64,000 nt of DNA from CAYPEL01 sp036479985 (GTDB taxonomy: Bacteria; Pseudomonadota; Gammaproteobacteria; DSM-19610), in assembly GCA_965224815.1 (NCBI GenBank), contig CBDDAF010000001.1, positions 1 through 64,000 on the forward strand, in the 5' to 3' direction. Positions 1 to 9,960 of this stretch are shown in pieces. Both the position numbers and the translations under genes were made by a program. The number at the start of each line of letters is the position of its first letter. Positions within the stretch are counted from its first letter, which is position 1. The notes below the pieces were generated by a model. The model had not been told where the DNA came from. It did no database searches and worked only from the letters and a program-made list of their open reading frames with translations.

Positions 1-1
1 A

Positions 2-3000
2 GCTTACATTGCTGACTCAGATATCATAATTACTGATGTAGATAGTAGTGTGCTACAAAGTGCAACTATTACGATCACGAATCATGAAGCTGGCGATTTG
101 CTGGTAGTTGGGTCATTACCTCCAGGTATTACTGCGAGTGCTTACAATCCCTCTACTGGCGAACTAACACTTTCTGGTAATGCTTCATTGTCAGACTATC
201 AAAGTGCTATCCGGGCAGTCCAGTTTAGTAACGATGGATATGCTAGCGGTGCCGCGAGAACAATTGAAGTGTCTGTTAATGATGGTACAGACAGTGGCCC
301 CGTTGCGACGACTACCGTTAATATGACGCTTGTACCAACAATAAGCATAGACGATGTTTCTGTTCAGGAGCCTGCATCGGGTATAACGACGCTTACTTTT
401 ACTATTTCAGTTGATCAGGCATTAGGTTCAGATCTCGACTTTGATTATCAGACGATTGATGTCAGCGCTCTTGCAGGTGCAGATTATACCGCTTTGTCAG
501 GAACAGGAACCATTACAGCAGGCAGTACCTCGACGACAGTGTCGATAACCGTTAACAGTGATGCCGATGTATTTGAAGGTGATGAAACCTTTACCCTTGA
601 TTTAACGAATTTTAATCAGACTGTTAACTTTGATGCCTCAGCTAATACGATTACAGATGGTGTACAGGGTATTGGTACTATCGGCGCAAATAATGGCGTG
701 CCAGATGCAGTAGATGATGCATTTATAACCGCACCGGATACACCGCTGACAACCGGAAATGTTCTGGTCAACGATACCCTGGTGGATAACGCTGTGGTAA
801 GTACCTACGATACAACCAGTGTTGCAGGTGGCACGGTAACTTACAATAATGATGGGACGTTCAACTATAATCCGCCATCGGGCTATACAGGTACGGATAG
901 TTTCACCTATCAACTTATTGATGATGACGGTGAAGTTGATACTGCGACAGTAACAATCAATGTGTCTACTGTCACTGTGAGCGCACCTGTAGTGTCTTCT
1001 GTTCCGGATACTGTCTATACGGAAAATGACTCGCCGTCTAGCATTCTGAGTGGTGTGTCTCTAACTGATGCAGATAGCTCAACCGTATTTTCAGTTGTGG
1101 TACGCATAGAGGGATATATAGGTTCTCAGGATTCACTGAATTATTTGACAGCAGGCACCAGTGTTAATGCGAGTGTATCTGCTTCCGGGAATATATGGGA
1201 GCTTACCTTGTCCGGCGGTACCGATATCAGTGAATACCAGTCTGTTCTTAATACGCTGACTTATCAAAATACCTCTGATAATCCAAGTTCAGCGTTACGT
1301 ACAATTACTGTCGAAGCCTACGATGATCAATACAATAACCTGTTTGGTACTGATGCCGGTTCCTTGTCTGTCGTGCCTGAAAATGACGCGCCGGATGTAG
1401 TCGATAATTCCATCTATGTTCTTGAGAATAGCAATGACTTTGCGCTGAATATAACGGTGCCTACGGATATTGACACAGACGATAACAGCCTGGTTATTAC
1501 AGTTACTGGTTTGCCGGCAGGTTTAGGTGGTGTGATGCTCGATGATGGAGTAACGCCTGTAACCCTTGGCCAAACTCTGAGTCTTGCTGAGTTGTCATCG
1601 CTGGTCTTTGATGCCGGGTCGACCCAGGGTACAGAGACATTCACATATTCTGTGTTTGATGGAGTTGAAACAGTCTTCGGTACAACGACTATCGATGTAG
1701 GTACAACCGAGGCAGATTCCAATACTGTGTATGAAGGCGCGCTAGATAGTGGTACCAGCAGCGGTAGTGGAGAGGATGTTGCCACCGGTAATTTACTGTC
1801 CAATGATGCCATGAGCACAGCTGCAATTGACAGTATTGACTTCGGCGCGAGTAACTATACAGCAACCTCCGGTGTCATAACGATTACCACCACACTGGGC
1901 ACATTGACAGTATATGCAGATAATTCAACGTCTGGATTTAATGTCGGTGATTACGAGTATGTACTGAATACGGCAGATGCCAGTGGCAGTGATGTGGATG
2001 AAGTATTTACTTATAACTTTACCAGTGGAAGTAGTTTTACAGACACGTTGACAATTTCAATTATCGATGACAAACCGGTAGCTAATGATCTGTCAGAAGA
2101 TATTCCTGAATCTGAAGAAAATATTTTCAATGTCATGTTCACTCTGGATATTTCTACCAGTATGAATGCGCAGGTAGGAACTACCGGACAAACGCGTCTT
2201 GATCTTGCAAAAGAGGCGTTAGCGACACTGGGTAAGGAGTATTATAATCAGTCGACGCAGGTCAGCATCACGATCCTGTTGTTTGCTGATGGCGCTCACA
2301 CGCTGGGTGTTTACGATAACTTAGCCGATCTGGAAACGGCAATCACTGGTATTCGAGATGCGGGTACGGCACCAGCCTATACGAATAATTCACCAAATGA
2401 TGCGGATGCTTCAATTACAAATTCGACAAGTTATAATGATGCATTGAGCTTGATTCAAACAGAATTTACGACTGATATAAATGGTCAGAATGCTGCTGAT
2501 AATGTTCAGAATATTTCCTATTTCCTGTCTGATGGCGCGGTCACATCCGATGGAACACCCGTTGGAAATGGTTTTGACACATTTGTTAATAATAATTCAA
2601 TTGATTCCTACTCGGTTGGTATTGGTACTGGATTGCCTGGTAATTTAACGGATCTAAATTTCATTCATAACATCGATTCGTTAGGTGAGGGTAATGGTAC
2701 GGTTGATGATGCCTTAATCATTGCCGATGTTGCTTTGTTGGAATCTGAGTTGTTAAGTACAGTTCCAACTGCTTTTGGTGGCAATATTACCGTTGATGGT
2801 TCGATTTCGAATGTATTATTTGGCGCAGACTCAGGATTTGTTGAATCTATAACAATCGATATTGGCACCTTTACTTATGATGGCACGAATATCACTGTGC
2901 CAGCTGGGCTTGCCGGTACAGTTGAAATCATCGGGTCACGAATAACCCTGAATGCCGATGACGGTTTTTCCTACGGTACCTTTACGTTTGATTTTTCGGA

Positions 3001-4852
3001 CGGCACTTATTTATTTAATGCGCCGAATGGTACGGCACCAAACAGTTTTGATATTAACTACACAGTGGTTGATGGCGATGGTGATACAGCCTCTGCTGTG
3101 GCAACAATTAATATTGTCGATGATGCACCGGTTGCCAATGATGATCTGGATACGCTGGCAGCTTTCGATATTGCTGAAGGTAATGTGATCACCGGTCTGG
3201 GTACCGATGCAGGCCCGGCTTTTGGAAATGGTTTTACTACCTTTGCATTACAAGGTAGTGGCATTGACAAGATTGTTGATAATGCTGATATCACTGCATT
3301 CACTTATAAAGGTGAAAACTTTGATCTGGATTATGTAACGCCACCGGTTAATGACAATAGTGGTAGTTTGAGCTGGACATTTGGTAGTGAAACGAATATT
3401 GACGGCGATATAGTGAATCAGGTTACGGTTACTGATAGTAGCGACAACTCAGTGCTGGTATTTCGCAGTAATGGCTACTACAACTTTACGCCTGATCAAG
3501 CTGCGTTAGCTACGCCGATTACTGAATTATTTACAGATGGAAGTACTGGCCAGGGTATCACTGTAACAACAACTGATAATGGCAATCCGGTCATTACCTA
3601 TAACGCTTCTAATAATTCGGGCATTGGCGTAAATAGCACGGGTGACACTTGGAGTGATAGTGCAGACCGGGGGGATAACGTTATCCTTTCATTCGATGCA
3701 GTCACTTATCCGAACGGTGTTGAAGATATTAGTCTTGATTTCCGCTTTAGCACGGGTGCTGCCAATGCTATTTTTTATGATGGCCCCAACGCAACAGGTA
3801 ATATTATTGCCACAATTGCATTGACTGGGGCAGATATCCAGTTATTTACGGGTGTCTCGGGTGTTGCCAGTGTTGAAGTTTCAACCGGGAACAATGGTGA
3901 CTACAGTATACAAGGCATTACGTTCACGCCGATTGTGGTCGCGCCGTCCCTTACTGTGCAAGATCCCATCTTAATTAACTATACGCTCACCGATTCTGAT
4001 GGTCAGTCAGATACCGCACAGCTTTCACTTTATACCATTGATAACACAATCACCGGCACTGTAAATGCCGACAGTATCAATGGTGGCAGTGATAATGATG
4101 CGATTATCGGTGATGCAGGCGATGATGTGCTGGCGGGTAACGCCGGTCACGATACGCTCGCCGGTGGTGCCGGGTTGGATGTTTTATCCGGTGGTGATGG
4201 TCAGGATAATCTCAGCGGTGGTGATGGCAACGACAGTCTGGACGGTGATGCAGGTAATGATCATCTTGCCGGTGATGCCGGTGATGACATACTCGATGGT
4301 GGACTGGGTAGTGACATTCTCCTGGGTGGTTCCGGTAATGATCTACTGTTCGGTGGTGCGGGTGATGATCAGCTCGATGGTGGTGAAGGTGATGACCAAT
4401 TAACCGGCGGTGCAGGTGACGATATCCTGGCGGGTGGTGCGGGCGAAGATACACTTATCGGCGGGCAGGGTGATGACGTCATGACCGGAGGTGCTGGCCT
4501 GGATACGTTTGTCTGGCGTGGCGGTGATGATGGCAGCACATCTCAACCTGCTATCGATATCGTCAATGATTTCGATAATTCACAAAATGGTGATGTACTC
4601 GATCTTTCTGATCTTCTGGTCGGCGAAGAAAGCAATCCATTGACAGATTATTTGAGCTTCCAGTTTACCGATACGGATGGTGATGGTGATAGTGAGACGG
4701 TGATCAATATCGATGCTGATGGCGGAACGATATTTGAAACGACTCAGCAGGTGATTCTTGAAAGTGTCGATTTAACAGAAGGTGGCAGCTTAACGACCGA
4801 CCAGGACATTCTGAATAATCTACTAATTAAAAACGCGCTGGTAATCGACTGA
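2..4852 (+). CDS. Giant RTX adhesin, type I secreted (3' part)
   Basis: The frame is open to the left window edge, so the true start lies outside; the GTG at 50 is only an internal codon. The visible 1,600 residues show, in order, a cadherin-like repeat (50-330), a Calx-beta domain (about 335-650), a tandem cadherin-like/VCBS-type domain with the GYTGTDSFTY signature (about 700-970), further cadherin-like repeats, a von Willebrand A domain (about 2120-2760) with MIDAS motif DISTS, more Ig-like modules, glycine-rich calcium-binding RTX nonapeptides (about 4060-4510), and an acidic C-terminal tail typical of type I secretion targets. The family mediates surface attachment and biofilm formation. 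A TolC-like gene lies at 24.4 kb, but no ABC transporter or membrane-fusion protein is visible. The 3' end is duplicated as a remnant just upstream of that TolC gene. Confidence 0.9.
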   Translation, partial: AYIADSDIIITDVDSSVLQSATITITNHEAGDLLVVGSLPPGITASAYNPSTGELTLSGNASLSDYQSAIRAVQFSNDGYASGAARTIEVSVNDGTDSGPVATTTVNMTLVPTISIDDVSVQEPASGITTLTFTISVDQALGSDLDFDYQTIDVSALAGADYTALSGTGTITAGSTSTTVSITVNSDADVFEGDETFTLDLTNFNQTVNFDASANTITDGVQGIGTIGANNGVPDAVDDAFITAPDTPLTTGNVLVNDTLVDNAVVSTYDTTSVAGGTVTYNNDGTFNYNPPSGYTGTDSFTYQLIDDDGEVDTATVTINVSTVTVSAPVVSSVPDTVYTENDSPSSILSGVSLTDADSSTVFSVVVRIEGYIGSQDSLNYLTAGTSVNASVSASGNIWELTLSGGTDISEYQSVLNTLTYQNTSDNPSSALRTITVEAYDDQYNNLFGTDAGSLSVVPENDAPDVVDNSIYVLENSNDFALNITVPTDIDTDDNSLVITVTGLPAGLGGVMLDDGVTPVTLGQTLSLAELSSLVFDAGSTQGTETFTYSVFDGVETVFGTTTIDVGTTEADSNTVYEGALDSGTSSGSGEDVATGNLLSNDAMSTAAIDSIDFGASNYTATSGVITITTTLGTLTVYADNSTSGFNVGDYEYVLNTADASGSDVDEVFTYNFTSGSSFTDTLTISIIDDKPVANDLSEDIPESEENIFNVMFTLDISTSMNAQVGTTGQTRLDLAKEALATLGKEYYNQSTQVSITILLFADGAHTLGVYDNLADLETAITGIRDAGTAPAYTNNSPNDADASITNSTSYNDALSLIQTEFTTDINGQNAADNVQNISYFLSDGAVTSDGTPVGNGFDTFVNNNSIDSYSVGIGTGLPGNLTDLNFIHNIDSLGEGNGTVDDALIIADVALLESELLSTVPTAFGGNITVDGSISNVLFGADSGFVESITIDIGTFTYDGTNITVPAGLAGTVEIIGSRITLNADDGFSYGTFTFDFSDGTYLFNAPNGTAPNSFDINYTVVDGDGDTASAVATINIVDDAPVANDDLDTLAAFDIAEGNVITGLGTDAGPAFGNGFTTFALQGSGIDKIVDNADITAFTYKGENFDLDYVTPPVNDNSGSLSWTFGSETNIDGDIVNQVTVTDSSDNSVLVFRSNGYYNFTPDQAALATPITELFTDGSTGQGITVTTTDNGNPVITYNASNNSGIGVNSTGDTWSDSADRGDNVILSFDAVTYPNGVEDISLDFRFSTGAANAIFYDGPNATGNIIATIALTGADIQLFTGVSGVASVEVSTGNNGDYSIQGITFTPIVVAPSLTVQDPILINYTLTDSDGQSDTAQLSLYTIDNTITGTVNADSINGGSDNDAIIGDAGDDVLAGNAGHDTLAGGAGLDVLSGGDGQDNLSGGDGNDSLDGDAGNDHLAGDAGDDILDGGLGSDILLGGSGNDLLFGGAGDDQLDGGEGDDQLTGGAGDDILAGGAGEDTLIGGQGDDVMTGGAGLDTFVWRGGDDGSTSQPAIDIVNDFDNSQNGDVLDLSDLLVGEESNPLTDYLSFQFTDTDGDGDSETVINIDADGGTIFETTQQVILESVDLTEGGSLTTDQDILNNLLIKNALVID
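4060..4512 (+). repeat. RTX nonapeptide repeat tract
   Basis: About sixteen consecutive GGxGxDxLx-type nonapeptides (for example GGAGDDQLD, GGSGNDLLF) are encoded here. In the RTX family these bind calcium and fold in the extracellular medium after secretion. At DNA level they make a 27-bp-periodic degenerate direct repeat rich in ggtgatg. Confidence 0.9.
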
Positions 4853-4889
4853 TATAGATTGATGATATATTAAGTTAGTGATGCTAATC

Positions 4890-5227
4890 ACCGCTATTAC
4901 GATGCACAGGGAAGTACGAGTGTCGCGAAAGGCAGGACGCCAGGAGCGATCATTACAAGACTTGCGTTGTCAGAAAAGTGCCTGTCACTGACCGAACACG
5001 GACAGGTGCGATATGAACTCAAGACGCCGTACCCGGATGGCACCACGCACGTCTTTTTTGAGCCACTGGATTTCATGGCGAAGCTCATTGCACGGGTACC
5101 CAAACCCCGCGTCAACCTGACACGCTTTCACGGTGTGCTGTCAATCTATAGGTATCAGGGTGTGGTCTATGACGGTGGGTGTAGCAAAGCATGCAAAAGA
5201 CGCATGAATACGCGATCTGATCGGTGA
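4890..5227 (+). pseudogene. IS91-family (Y2) transposase remnant
   Basis: The frame from about 4967 encodes LSLTEHGQVRYELKTPY, DGTTHVFFEPLDF and PKPRVNLTRFHGV, which I recognise as a conserved C-terminal stretch of IS91-like putative transposases. Only about 60 recognisable residues remain; homology breaks off after RFHGV, where full-length proteins continue for tens of residues. No start, catalytic tyrosine region or terminal sequences are visible. It lies directly between the adhesin end and the decayed epimerase, and may mark the rearrangement that built this locus. Confidence 0.7.
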
Positions 5228-5229
5228 AG

Positions 5230-5600
5230 TAGGGGGTATTTCGGATATGTCCTGCCTCTGAAACCACTGACTATAACCCTGGTGACAACTATTAGCGCAC
5301 CAAATTTGAAGCCGAATTATATTGTCGAAAACAGGCTGAGACCGGAGTTGATATGGAGCTGGTTATTATTCGACAATGATATTTAGAAGGTTAAAAAATG
5401 GCACGCCAATTCACTATTGGCAAGTATAAGGCCAATTTTCATGCTGTTTATATTGATGATATAGTCACGGGAATAGAGCTAGCCATGACGCATAAAAATG
5501 CGAATAATGAAGTATTCTGTCTGGGTGGTAAAAATCATGTTTCTCTTAAACAATACATCTCCCGAGAAAGCAATGAACAAGCTTGGTTGCCGGCCGCAAA
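5230..5600 (+). pseudogene. Decayed NAD-dependent epimerase, paralogue of the 22808 gene
   Basis: Codons from 5232 read CPASETTDYNPGDNY, a TAG stop, then RTKFEAELYCRKQAE and MELVIIRQ before a TGA; from 5398 another frame reads ANFHAVYIDDIVTGIELAM and LGGKNHVSLKQYIS. Both blocks align collinearly with the intact epimerase at 22808-23791 (CPASETTEYNPGDNYQRTK; ANFHAVYIDDVLSGIYLAM). The N-terminal Rossmann half is missing, a segment between the blocks is shortened, an in-frame stop replaces the Gln after the catalytic Tyr, and the C-terminus is lost. The 82-residue ORF starting at 5398 is therefore a fragment, not a gene. Confidence 0.85.
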
Positions 5601-5678
5601 TCAGCTTGCAGGAAGACATGAAATGCACTGCGCGGTGGTATCATAAAAACGGTCACCTGAATTAATAAACCAAGACAT

Positions 5679-7538
5679 ATGGATATTGAATTAAAAAAAT
5701 CACTGCGCAAATGTGATTCCACTGAGTCACTAATAAAATTACTGCTGAATGTTGCGATACAAGAGCTGTCACCAGCTGAGGTTGATTTTGTTCATCATAT
5801 CATTGAAAAAATCAGCCCCGAGCATAATTACACCGTAGCCTATCTGGCAAATCATACGATTGATGTATTATCGCGTTACACCAAAGTAAAATGTGCGTCA
5901 AAAAACCAGTTTGTGGCATCTTATGTTGGCGCATTTAACCAACATTTTCAGGAAGTATTAGCACCTGAAAGCGAACTGTTAGCAGCCAAGCCTGATTTGA
6001 TCTTCCTGAGCCTGCTACTGCGTGAACTAGTGCCACAGATAAGCAACGACTTTAACTCGTTAACGCACGAACAGCGAAAGCAGGAAATTAAAGCAATTGT
6101 TAAACAACTCAAGGAATGGGCAGAAATTGCAAAAACAAACACTGATGCAAACCTGCTAATTTCTAATTTCCCCCGACCTGTATACTCACAGGCTGGTGTG
6201 GCGGATCTACAGCAGGAACTTGGTGAAGCAGAGTTTTATGCTGAGCTTAATCTGGCATTACTGAAAACATTTAGAGGCGACCAACGAATATTCATTTTCG
6301 ATATGGATCACACTCTGGCTCGTTTCGGTAAAAACAAGTCCAATAATGAAAAGATGTATCATCTGGCAAAAATAGAATGGCATGAAGCAGTTTATCCGTT
6401 ACTTGCAGATGAGTTGTGGCGTTATATTTTAGCAAGCAAAGCCAGCACAAAAAAATGCCTGGTGCTGGATCTGGATAATACATTGTGGGGCGGCATTGTC
6501 GGTGAAGATGGCGTACATGGTATCAGGATTGGTCATGGCGATGCTGAAGGTGAAGCTTATCTCGCATTTCAGCATACCGTTCTTTCGTTGCAGAAGCGGG
6601 GTATTATTCTGGCAATATGCAGCAAAAATAATGCCGAAGATGTTGATGAGGTGTTCAATCAGCGCAATGAAATGGTGTTACAAAAAGATGATTTTTCTGC
6701 AATACAGATAAATTGGGACTATAAATATCTAAACATCCAGAAAATCGCTGCCGAACTGAACATTGGGGTAGACAGCATAGTTTTTGCTGACGACAACCCA
6801 GCGGAATGCGCAATGGTCAGGAAAGCATTACCAGAGGTCACAACTGTGCACCTAAGTGGTGAGCCGTCGCAATTTTCTGAAACCTTAATGCAAATGAGTG
6901 AGTTTGAAAAACTGTTTATTACCACGGAAGATAAAGACAAGCGAGTACAATATCAGCAAAATACCAAACGCATACAACAAAAACGCGACATTGGTAACAT
7001 AAATGACTATTTGAAAAGTCTTGAAACTAAAGTGCTGATTGAGCCGGCATCAAAAAAAGACCTCCAGCGGGTGCATCAGTTATTCAGTAAAACAAATCAA
7101 TTTAATGTGACTACTATTCGTTATACACTCGCTGATATTGAAACTTTTCTAAAGGACGACTCATGGGATCTGAGCATTGTGCAGGTAAAAGATAGGTTCG
7201 GAGATCTGGGTATAGTTGGTTTGTATCTAGTTGAAAACAACGAACATATCGCTAGAATCGACAGCCTGGTTTTAAGTTGCCGAGCATTGGGCAGAGGCAT
7301 CGAAACCTGTATCATGAATAACATCAAACAGGTCTTTCTGCTAAGTGGCAGGTATACTGATATACAGGCTCTGTTTACCCCGACAACTAAAAACATACCG
7401 GCATCAACATTTTTTACAATCCAGGGCTTTGAACGTGAAACAGGTGATGAAAAACAGCATCACTATAATCTGTCAGGAAAAGCACTGCAGATGCTTGATT
7501 GCCCTGGAATTAGCTTACAGCAGCGAGAGGAGCTTTAA
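5679..7538 (+). CDS. FkbH-like HAD-superfamily glyceryl-ACP synthase
   Basis: The 619-residue protein carries the FkbH HAD core: motif I LVLDLDNTLWGG at about residue 260, the following GxxGEDG stretch, KNN and a DDNPAE motif. A degenerate earlier DMDHTLARFG segment lies near residue 208, and an acetyltransferase-like domain follows at the C-terminus. FkbH proteins take a glyceryl unit from 1,3-bisphosphoglycerate, dephosphorylate it and load it on an acyl carrier protein. Its stop overlaps the ATG of the ACP gene by one base, so translational coupling with its likely carrier is expected. It is first of a five-gene operon. The ATG at 5679 is the first good start after the pseudogene; a clear RBS is not seen. 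Confidence 0.85.
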   Translation: MDIELKKSLRKCDSTESLIKLLLNVAIQELSPAEVDFVHHIIEKISPEHNYTVAYLANHTIDVLSRYTKVKCASKNQFVASYVGAFNQHFQEVLAPESELLAAKPDLIFLSLLLRELVPQISNDFNSLTHEQRKQEIKAIVKQLKEWAEIAKTNTDANLLISNFPRPVYSQAGVADLQQELGEAEFYAELNLALLKTFRGDQRIFIFDMDHTLARFGKNKSNNEKMYHLAKIEWHEAVYPLLADELWRYILASKASTKKCLVLDLDNTLWGGIVGEDGVHGIRIGHGDAEGEAYLAFQHTVLSLQKRGIILAICSKNNAEDVDEVFNQRNEMVLQKDDFSAIQINWDYKYLNIQKIAAELNIGVDSIVFADDNPAECAMVRKALPEVTTVHLSGEPSQFSETLMQMSEFEKLFITTEDKDKRVQYQQNTKRIQQKRDIGNINDYLKSLETKVLIEPASKKDLQRVHQLFSKTNQFNVTTIRYTLADIETFLKDDSWDLSIVQVKDRFGDLGIVGLYLVENNEHIARIDSLVLSCRALGRGIETCIMNNIKQVFLLSGRYTDIQALFTPTTKNIPASTFFTIQGFERETGDEKQHHYNLSGKALQMLDCPGISLQQREEL

Positions 7539-7762
7539 TGAAAAACAAACTGGCTGAAATAGCCGCTGATATTCTTTTTCTTGATGAAGATGAAGTCAAG
7601 CCCGAATTAACACCTAATGATGTCGCCTTGTGGGATTCATTAAACCATTTACGCCTGATTACCGCTGTAGAAAGCGAATTTGGCGTTCAGTTCTCAATGA
7701 CCGACATACAATCTATAGACAGCATCTCAAGGCTAAATGAACTGGTCGAAGCTCAAGTCTGA
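7538..7762 (+). CDS. Acyl carrier protein
   Basis: The 74-residue acidic helical protein contains LWDSLNHL, with Ser34 as the expected phosphopantetheine attachment site. Its start overlaps the FkbH stop (TAATGA), which strongly suggests it is the dedicated carrier for the glyceryl unit made by FkbH. It is distinct from the fatty-acid ACP, whose usual signature is DSLD. The next gene follows after 5 bp. Confidence 0.9.
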   Translation: MKNKLAEIAADILFLDEDEVKPELTPNDVALWDSLNHLRLITAVESEFGVQFSMTDIQSIDSISRLNELVEAQV

Positions 7763-7767
7763 TTACT

Positions 7768-8292
7768 GTGGAATTATTAACTTCCTTACGCCGATTCCTG
7801 GTGCCTTCATCTGTGGTGACTGCCGTCTATCTGTTTAAACATAAATGTAAAGTTAGCCCTAAAGCAGAAGTGGAATTAAATGCTTTATTAAAAATCGGAC
7901 GCGGCACAGTGGTTAGTTCGTTTAGCAAAATCAAGGCGAACGGACCAATGCATATTGGTGAAGATGTGTCCATTGGCACAAACTGTTTTATTTCATCCGA
8001 TGCAGGCGGGGTCAATATCGGCGCATATTGCATGATTGGTTCAAACACCTGCATTATTGGCAACAATTACCAGTACGACAAACTTGATGTGCCAATATGT
8101 TTGCAGGAGAAAACCTCACAAGGCATTGATATTGGCGACAACGTATGGATTGGTTCTGGCAGCATGATTCTGGACGGTGCAGCTATTGGTAGTGGTTCGA
8201 TCATTACACCTAATTCCGTTGTTGCAGGAAAAATACCCGAGAATGCCATTGTACAGGGTAATCCTGCCAAAATTATCTTCACCCGAAGATAA
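7768..8292 (+). CDS. Left-handed beta-helix (hexapeptide) acyltransferase
   Basis: The 174-residue protein shows the hexapeptide-repeat pattern of the LbH acyltransferase superfamily (IGEDVSIGTNCFIS, IGAYCMIGSNTCIIG, IGDNVWIGSGSMILDGAAIGSGSII), ending in the usual VVAGKIPENAIVQGNPAKII. Family members transfer acetyl or other acyl groups to sugars or amino acids; here it could move the ACP-bound acyl group to a glycan, which is inference from position. The start is GTG at 7768, five bases after the ACP stop. Confidence 0.85.
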   Translation: MELLTSLRRFLVPSSVVTAVYLFKHKCKVSPKAEVELNALLKIGRGTVVSSFSKIKANGPMHIGEDVSIGTNCFISSDAGGVNIGAYCMIGSNTCIIGNNYQYDKLDVPICLQEKTSQGIDIGDNVWIGSGSMILDGAAIGSGSIITPNSVVAGKIPENAIVQGNPAKIIFTRR

Positions 8293-8307
8293 GTGTAGTT
8301 AATATTC

Positions 8308-9951
8308 ATGGCAGAGCAGACAGCAATAACACTATCAATTGAATTTCAGATAACACAGGCCATGATTGAGTCATTTGCAAGACTCAGTGGTGACTACAAT
8401 TCAATGCACATGGATGCTGAGGTCGCTCGAAAATCACGCTTTAGGCAAACCATTGTGCACGGTATGTTGCCATTTAGTTTTTTATCCATTATTCAAAAAG
8501 AATTCCCGCACCAAAAAATTATTTTCAAGGAACTATCTGCTCACTTTAATAAGCCAGTGTTTGCCAATGAAGCTATTTCACTTAAGATAGACCTCCAGAA
8601 AAAAATCAATAACCTGTATGGTTTCCATGCAAGCTGGTACAGAAAAAGCAACAGTGAATTATTATTGCTAGCCAAAGGCAAAGTGGCAACAGCAAATATC
8701 GCAACTAAGGTTGAAACAAAAACGGCTGATAACAATCATAGCGGTTTACTACTCACAGCAACAACCGAAAACAAGTACACCATTGATGAGCTAAATAAGC
8801 AGCATGAAATACTGAATTTCACCATAACAAGCGAACTTGACAGGCAGTATCTCAGCAATGTACTGAGCGCAGTAAATGAGGCAAACAGCATGCCGCAACT
8901 CTGCCCCAACTTACTGGCAACACTACTACTCTCAACCATAGTAGGCATGCGACTTCCCGGCAGATACGCTACGTTTACCCGATTCAATCTAATTTTCAGT
9001 CACGACCTGTCATTGCAGAAGGAATATGAACTGCATGCCAGCCTTAACAAAGTTTCTGTTGCCGCCGCGCATATTGATGCAGATTGCCAGATCTGTTTTG
9101 AAGGCGAGACATTTGCCACTGGTAACTATGAAGTTGTACTAAATTCTCCTCCAAAAGTCATGATGTCCTGCGCTCAAATAAAACACACAGCCATGGATTT
9201 TGGTCTATATGGAAAAGTTGCTTTGGTGGCGGGCGCCAGTAGAGGCATCGGAGAAACCACAGCAAAATTGTTTGCCATGCATGGTGTAAAAACAGTTGTT
9301 TGCTATTTTCGCGGCAAGTCTGATGCTCATGCAATCATTAAGGACATCATTGAGGAAGGCGGTGAAGCATTTGCTGTGCAATGTGATATAACCGATGATG
9401 CGCAGGTAAGCGCAATGATGCAGGAAATCACAAACCAATATGGGCATATAGATATTCTGGTCAACAATGCAGTCAAAGAATTTACTCCGAAAGATGTGCT
9501 AGAACTTGACTGGATAGATTACCTTAGTGAAATGGAGGTATCGGTTAAAGGCATGCATGCCTGCTGCAAAGCAGTGATACCCATGTTCAAAAAAACTGGC
9601 CATGGAAAAATTATCAATTTATCAAGCATCGCAGTGGCTAATCCTGTTTCTGGACAAAGCCGCTATATCACTGCAAAAAGTGCTGTCGAGGGTTACACTA
9701 AAAGTTTGGCGGTAGAGCTTGCACCATTTAATATACAGGCTAATTTAGTTATACCCAATATGACCGATACCGACCTTATATCGGTTATCCCTGCTGTATT
9801 TCTCAACAGAATTGCAGGAGAGCGTGTAATGCAACGCCATGTCAAACCTATCGAAGTCGCTCAAAATATTGTTTATTTGGCCGGCAACTGGTCAAACGCA
9901 ATGACAGGGCAAAGCATTGTATTAAACCTGGGCGAACCACCTTTTACATAA
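8308..9951 (+). CDS. MaoC-like dehydratase fused to SDR ketoreductase
   Basis: The 547-residue protein is a two-part enzyme. Residues about 10-135 match the MaoC/hotdog hydratase family, with the SGDYNSMHMD and VHGML signatures. Residues about 150-290 look like a divergent second hotdog region. Residues about 302-547 are a classical short-chain dehydrogenase with AGASRGIG cofactor loop, NNAV, a catalytic Ser (LSSIA) and YITAK. Such domains reduce and dehydrate or hydrate ACP-bound acyl groups, so the protein probably modifies the acyl chain carried by the upstream ACP. It starts 16 bp after the acyltransferase and is followed by the sulfotransferase after 9 bp. Confidence 0.85.
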   Translation: MAEQTAITLSIEFQITQAMIESFARLSGDYNSMHMDAEVARKSRFRQTIVHGMLPFSFLSIIQKEFPHQKIIFKELSAHFNKPVFANEAISLKIDLQKKINNLYGFHASWYRKSNSELLLLAKGKVATANIATKVETKTADNNHSGLLLTATTENKYTIDELNKQHEILNFTITSELDRQYLSNVLSAVNEANSMPQLCPNLLATLLLSTIVGMRLPGRYATFTRFNLIFSHDLSLQKEYELHASLNKVSVAAAHIDADCQICFEGETFATGNYEVVLNSPPKVMMSCAQIKHTAMDFGLYGKVALVAGASRGIGETTAKLFAMHGVKTVVCYFRGKSDAHAIIKDIIEEGGEAFAVQCDITDDAQVSAMMQEITNQYGHIDILVNNAVKEFTPKDVLELDWIDYLSEMEVSVKGMHACCKAVIPMFKKTGHGKIINLSSIAVANPVSGQSRYITAKSAVEGYTKSLAVELAPFNIQANLVIPNMTDTDLISVIPAVFLNRIAGERVMQRHVKPIEVAQNIVYLAGNWSNAMTGQSIVLNLGEPPFT

Positions 9952-9960
9952 TTAAATAAT

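Noticed and set aside
4065..4454. Open frames of Met/Val- and His-rich peptides on both strands in the RTX tract
   Set aside because: They are out-of-frame readings of the 27-bp-periodic repeat, with improbable composition and no start signals.
4060..4512. Regular repeats that might suggest a CRISPR array
   Set aside because: Unit is 27 bp without spacers, and the sequence encodes in-frame RTX nonapeptides.
5398..5646. An 82-codon frame that could be taken for a small gene
   Set aside because: It is the surviving C-terminal block of the decayed epimerase.
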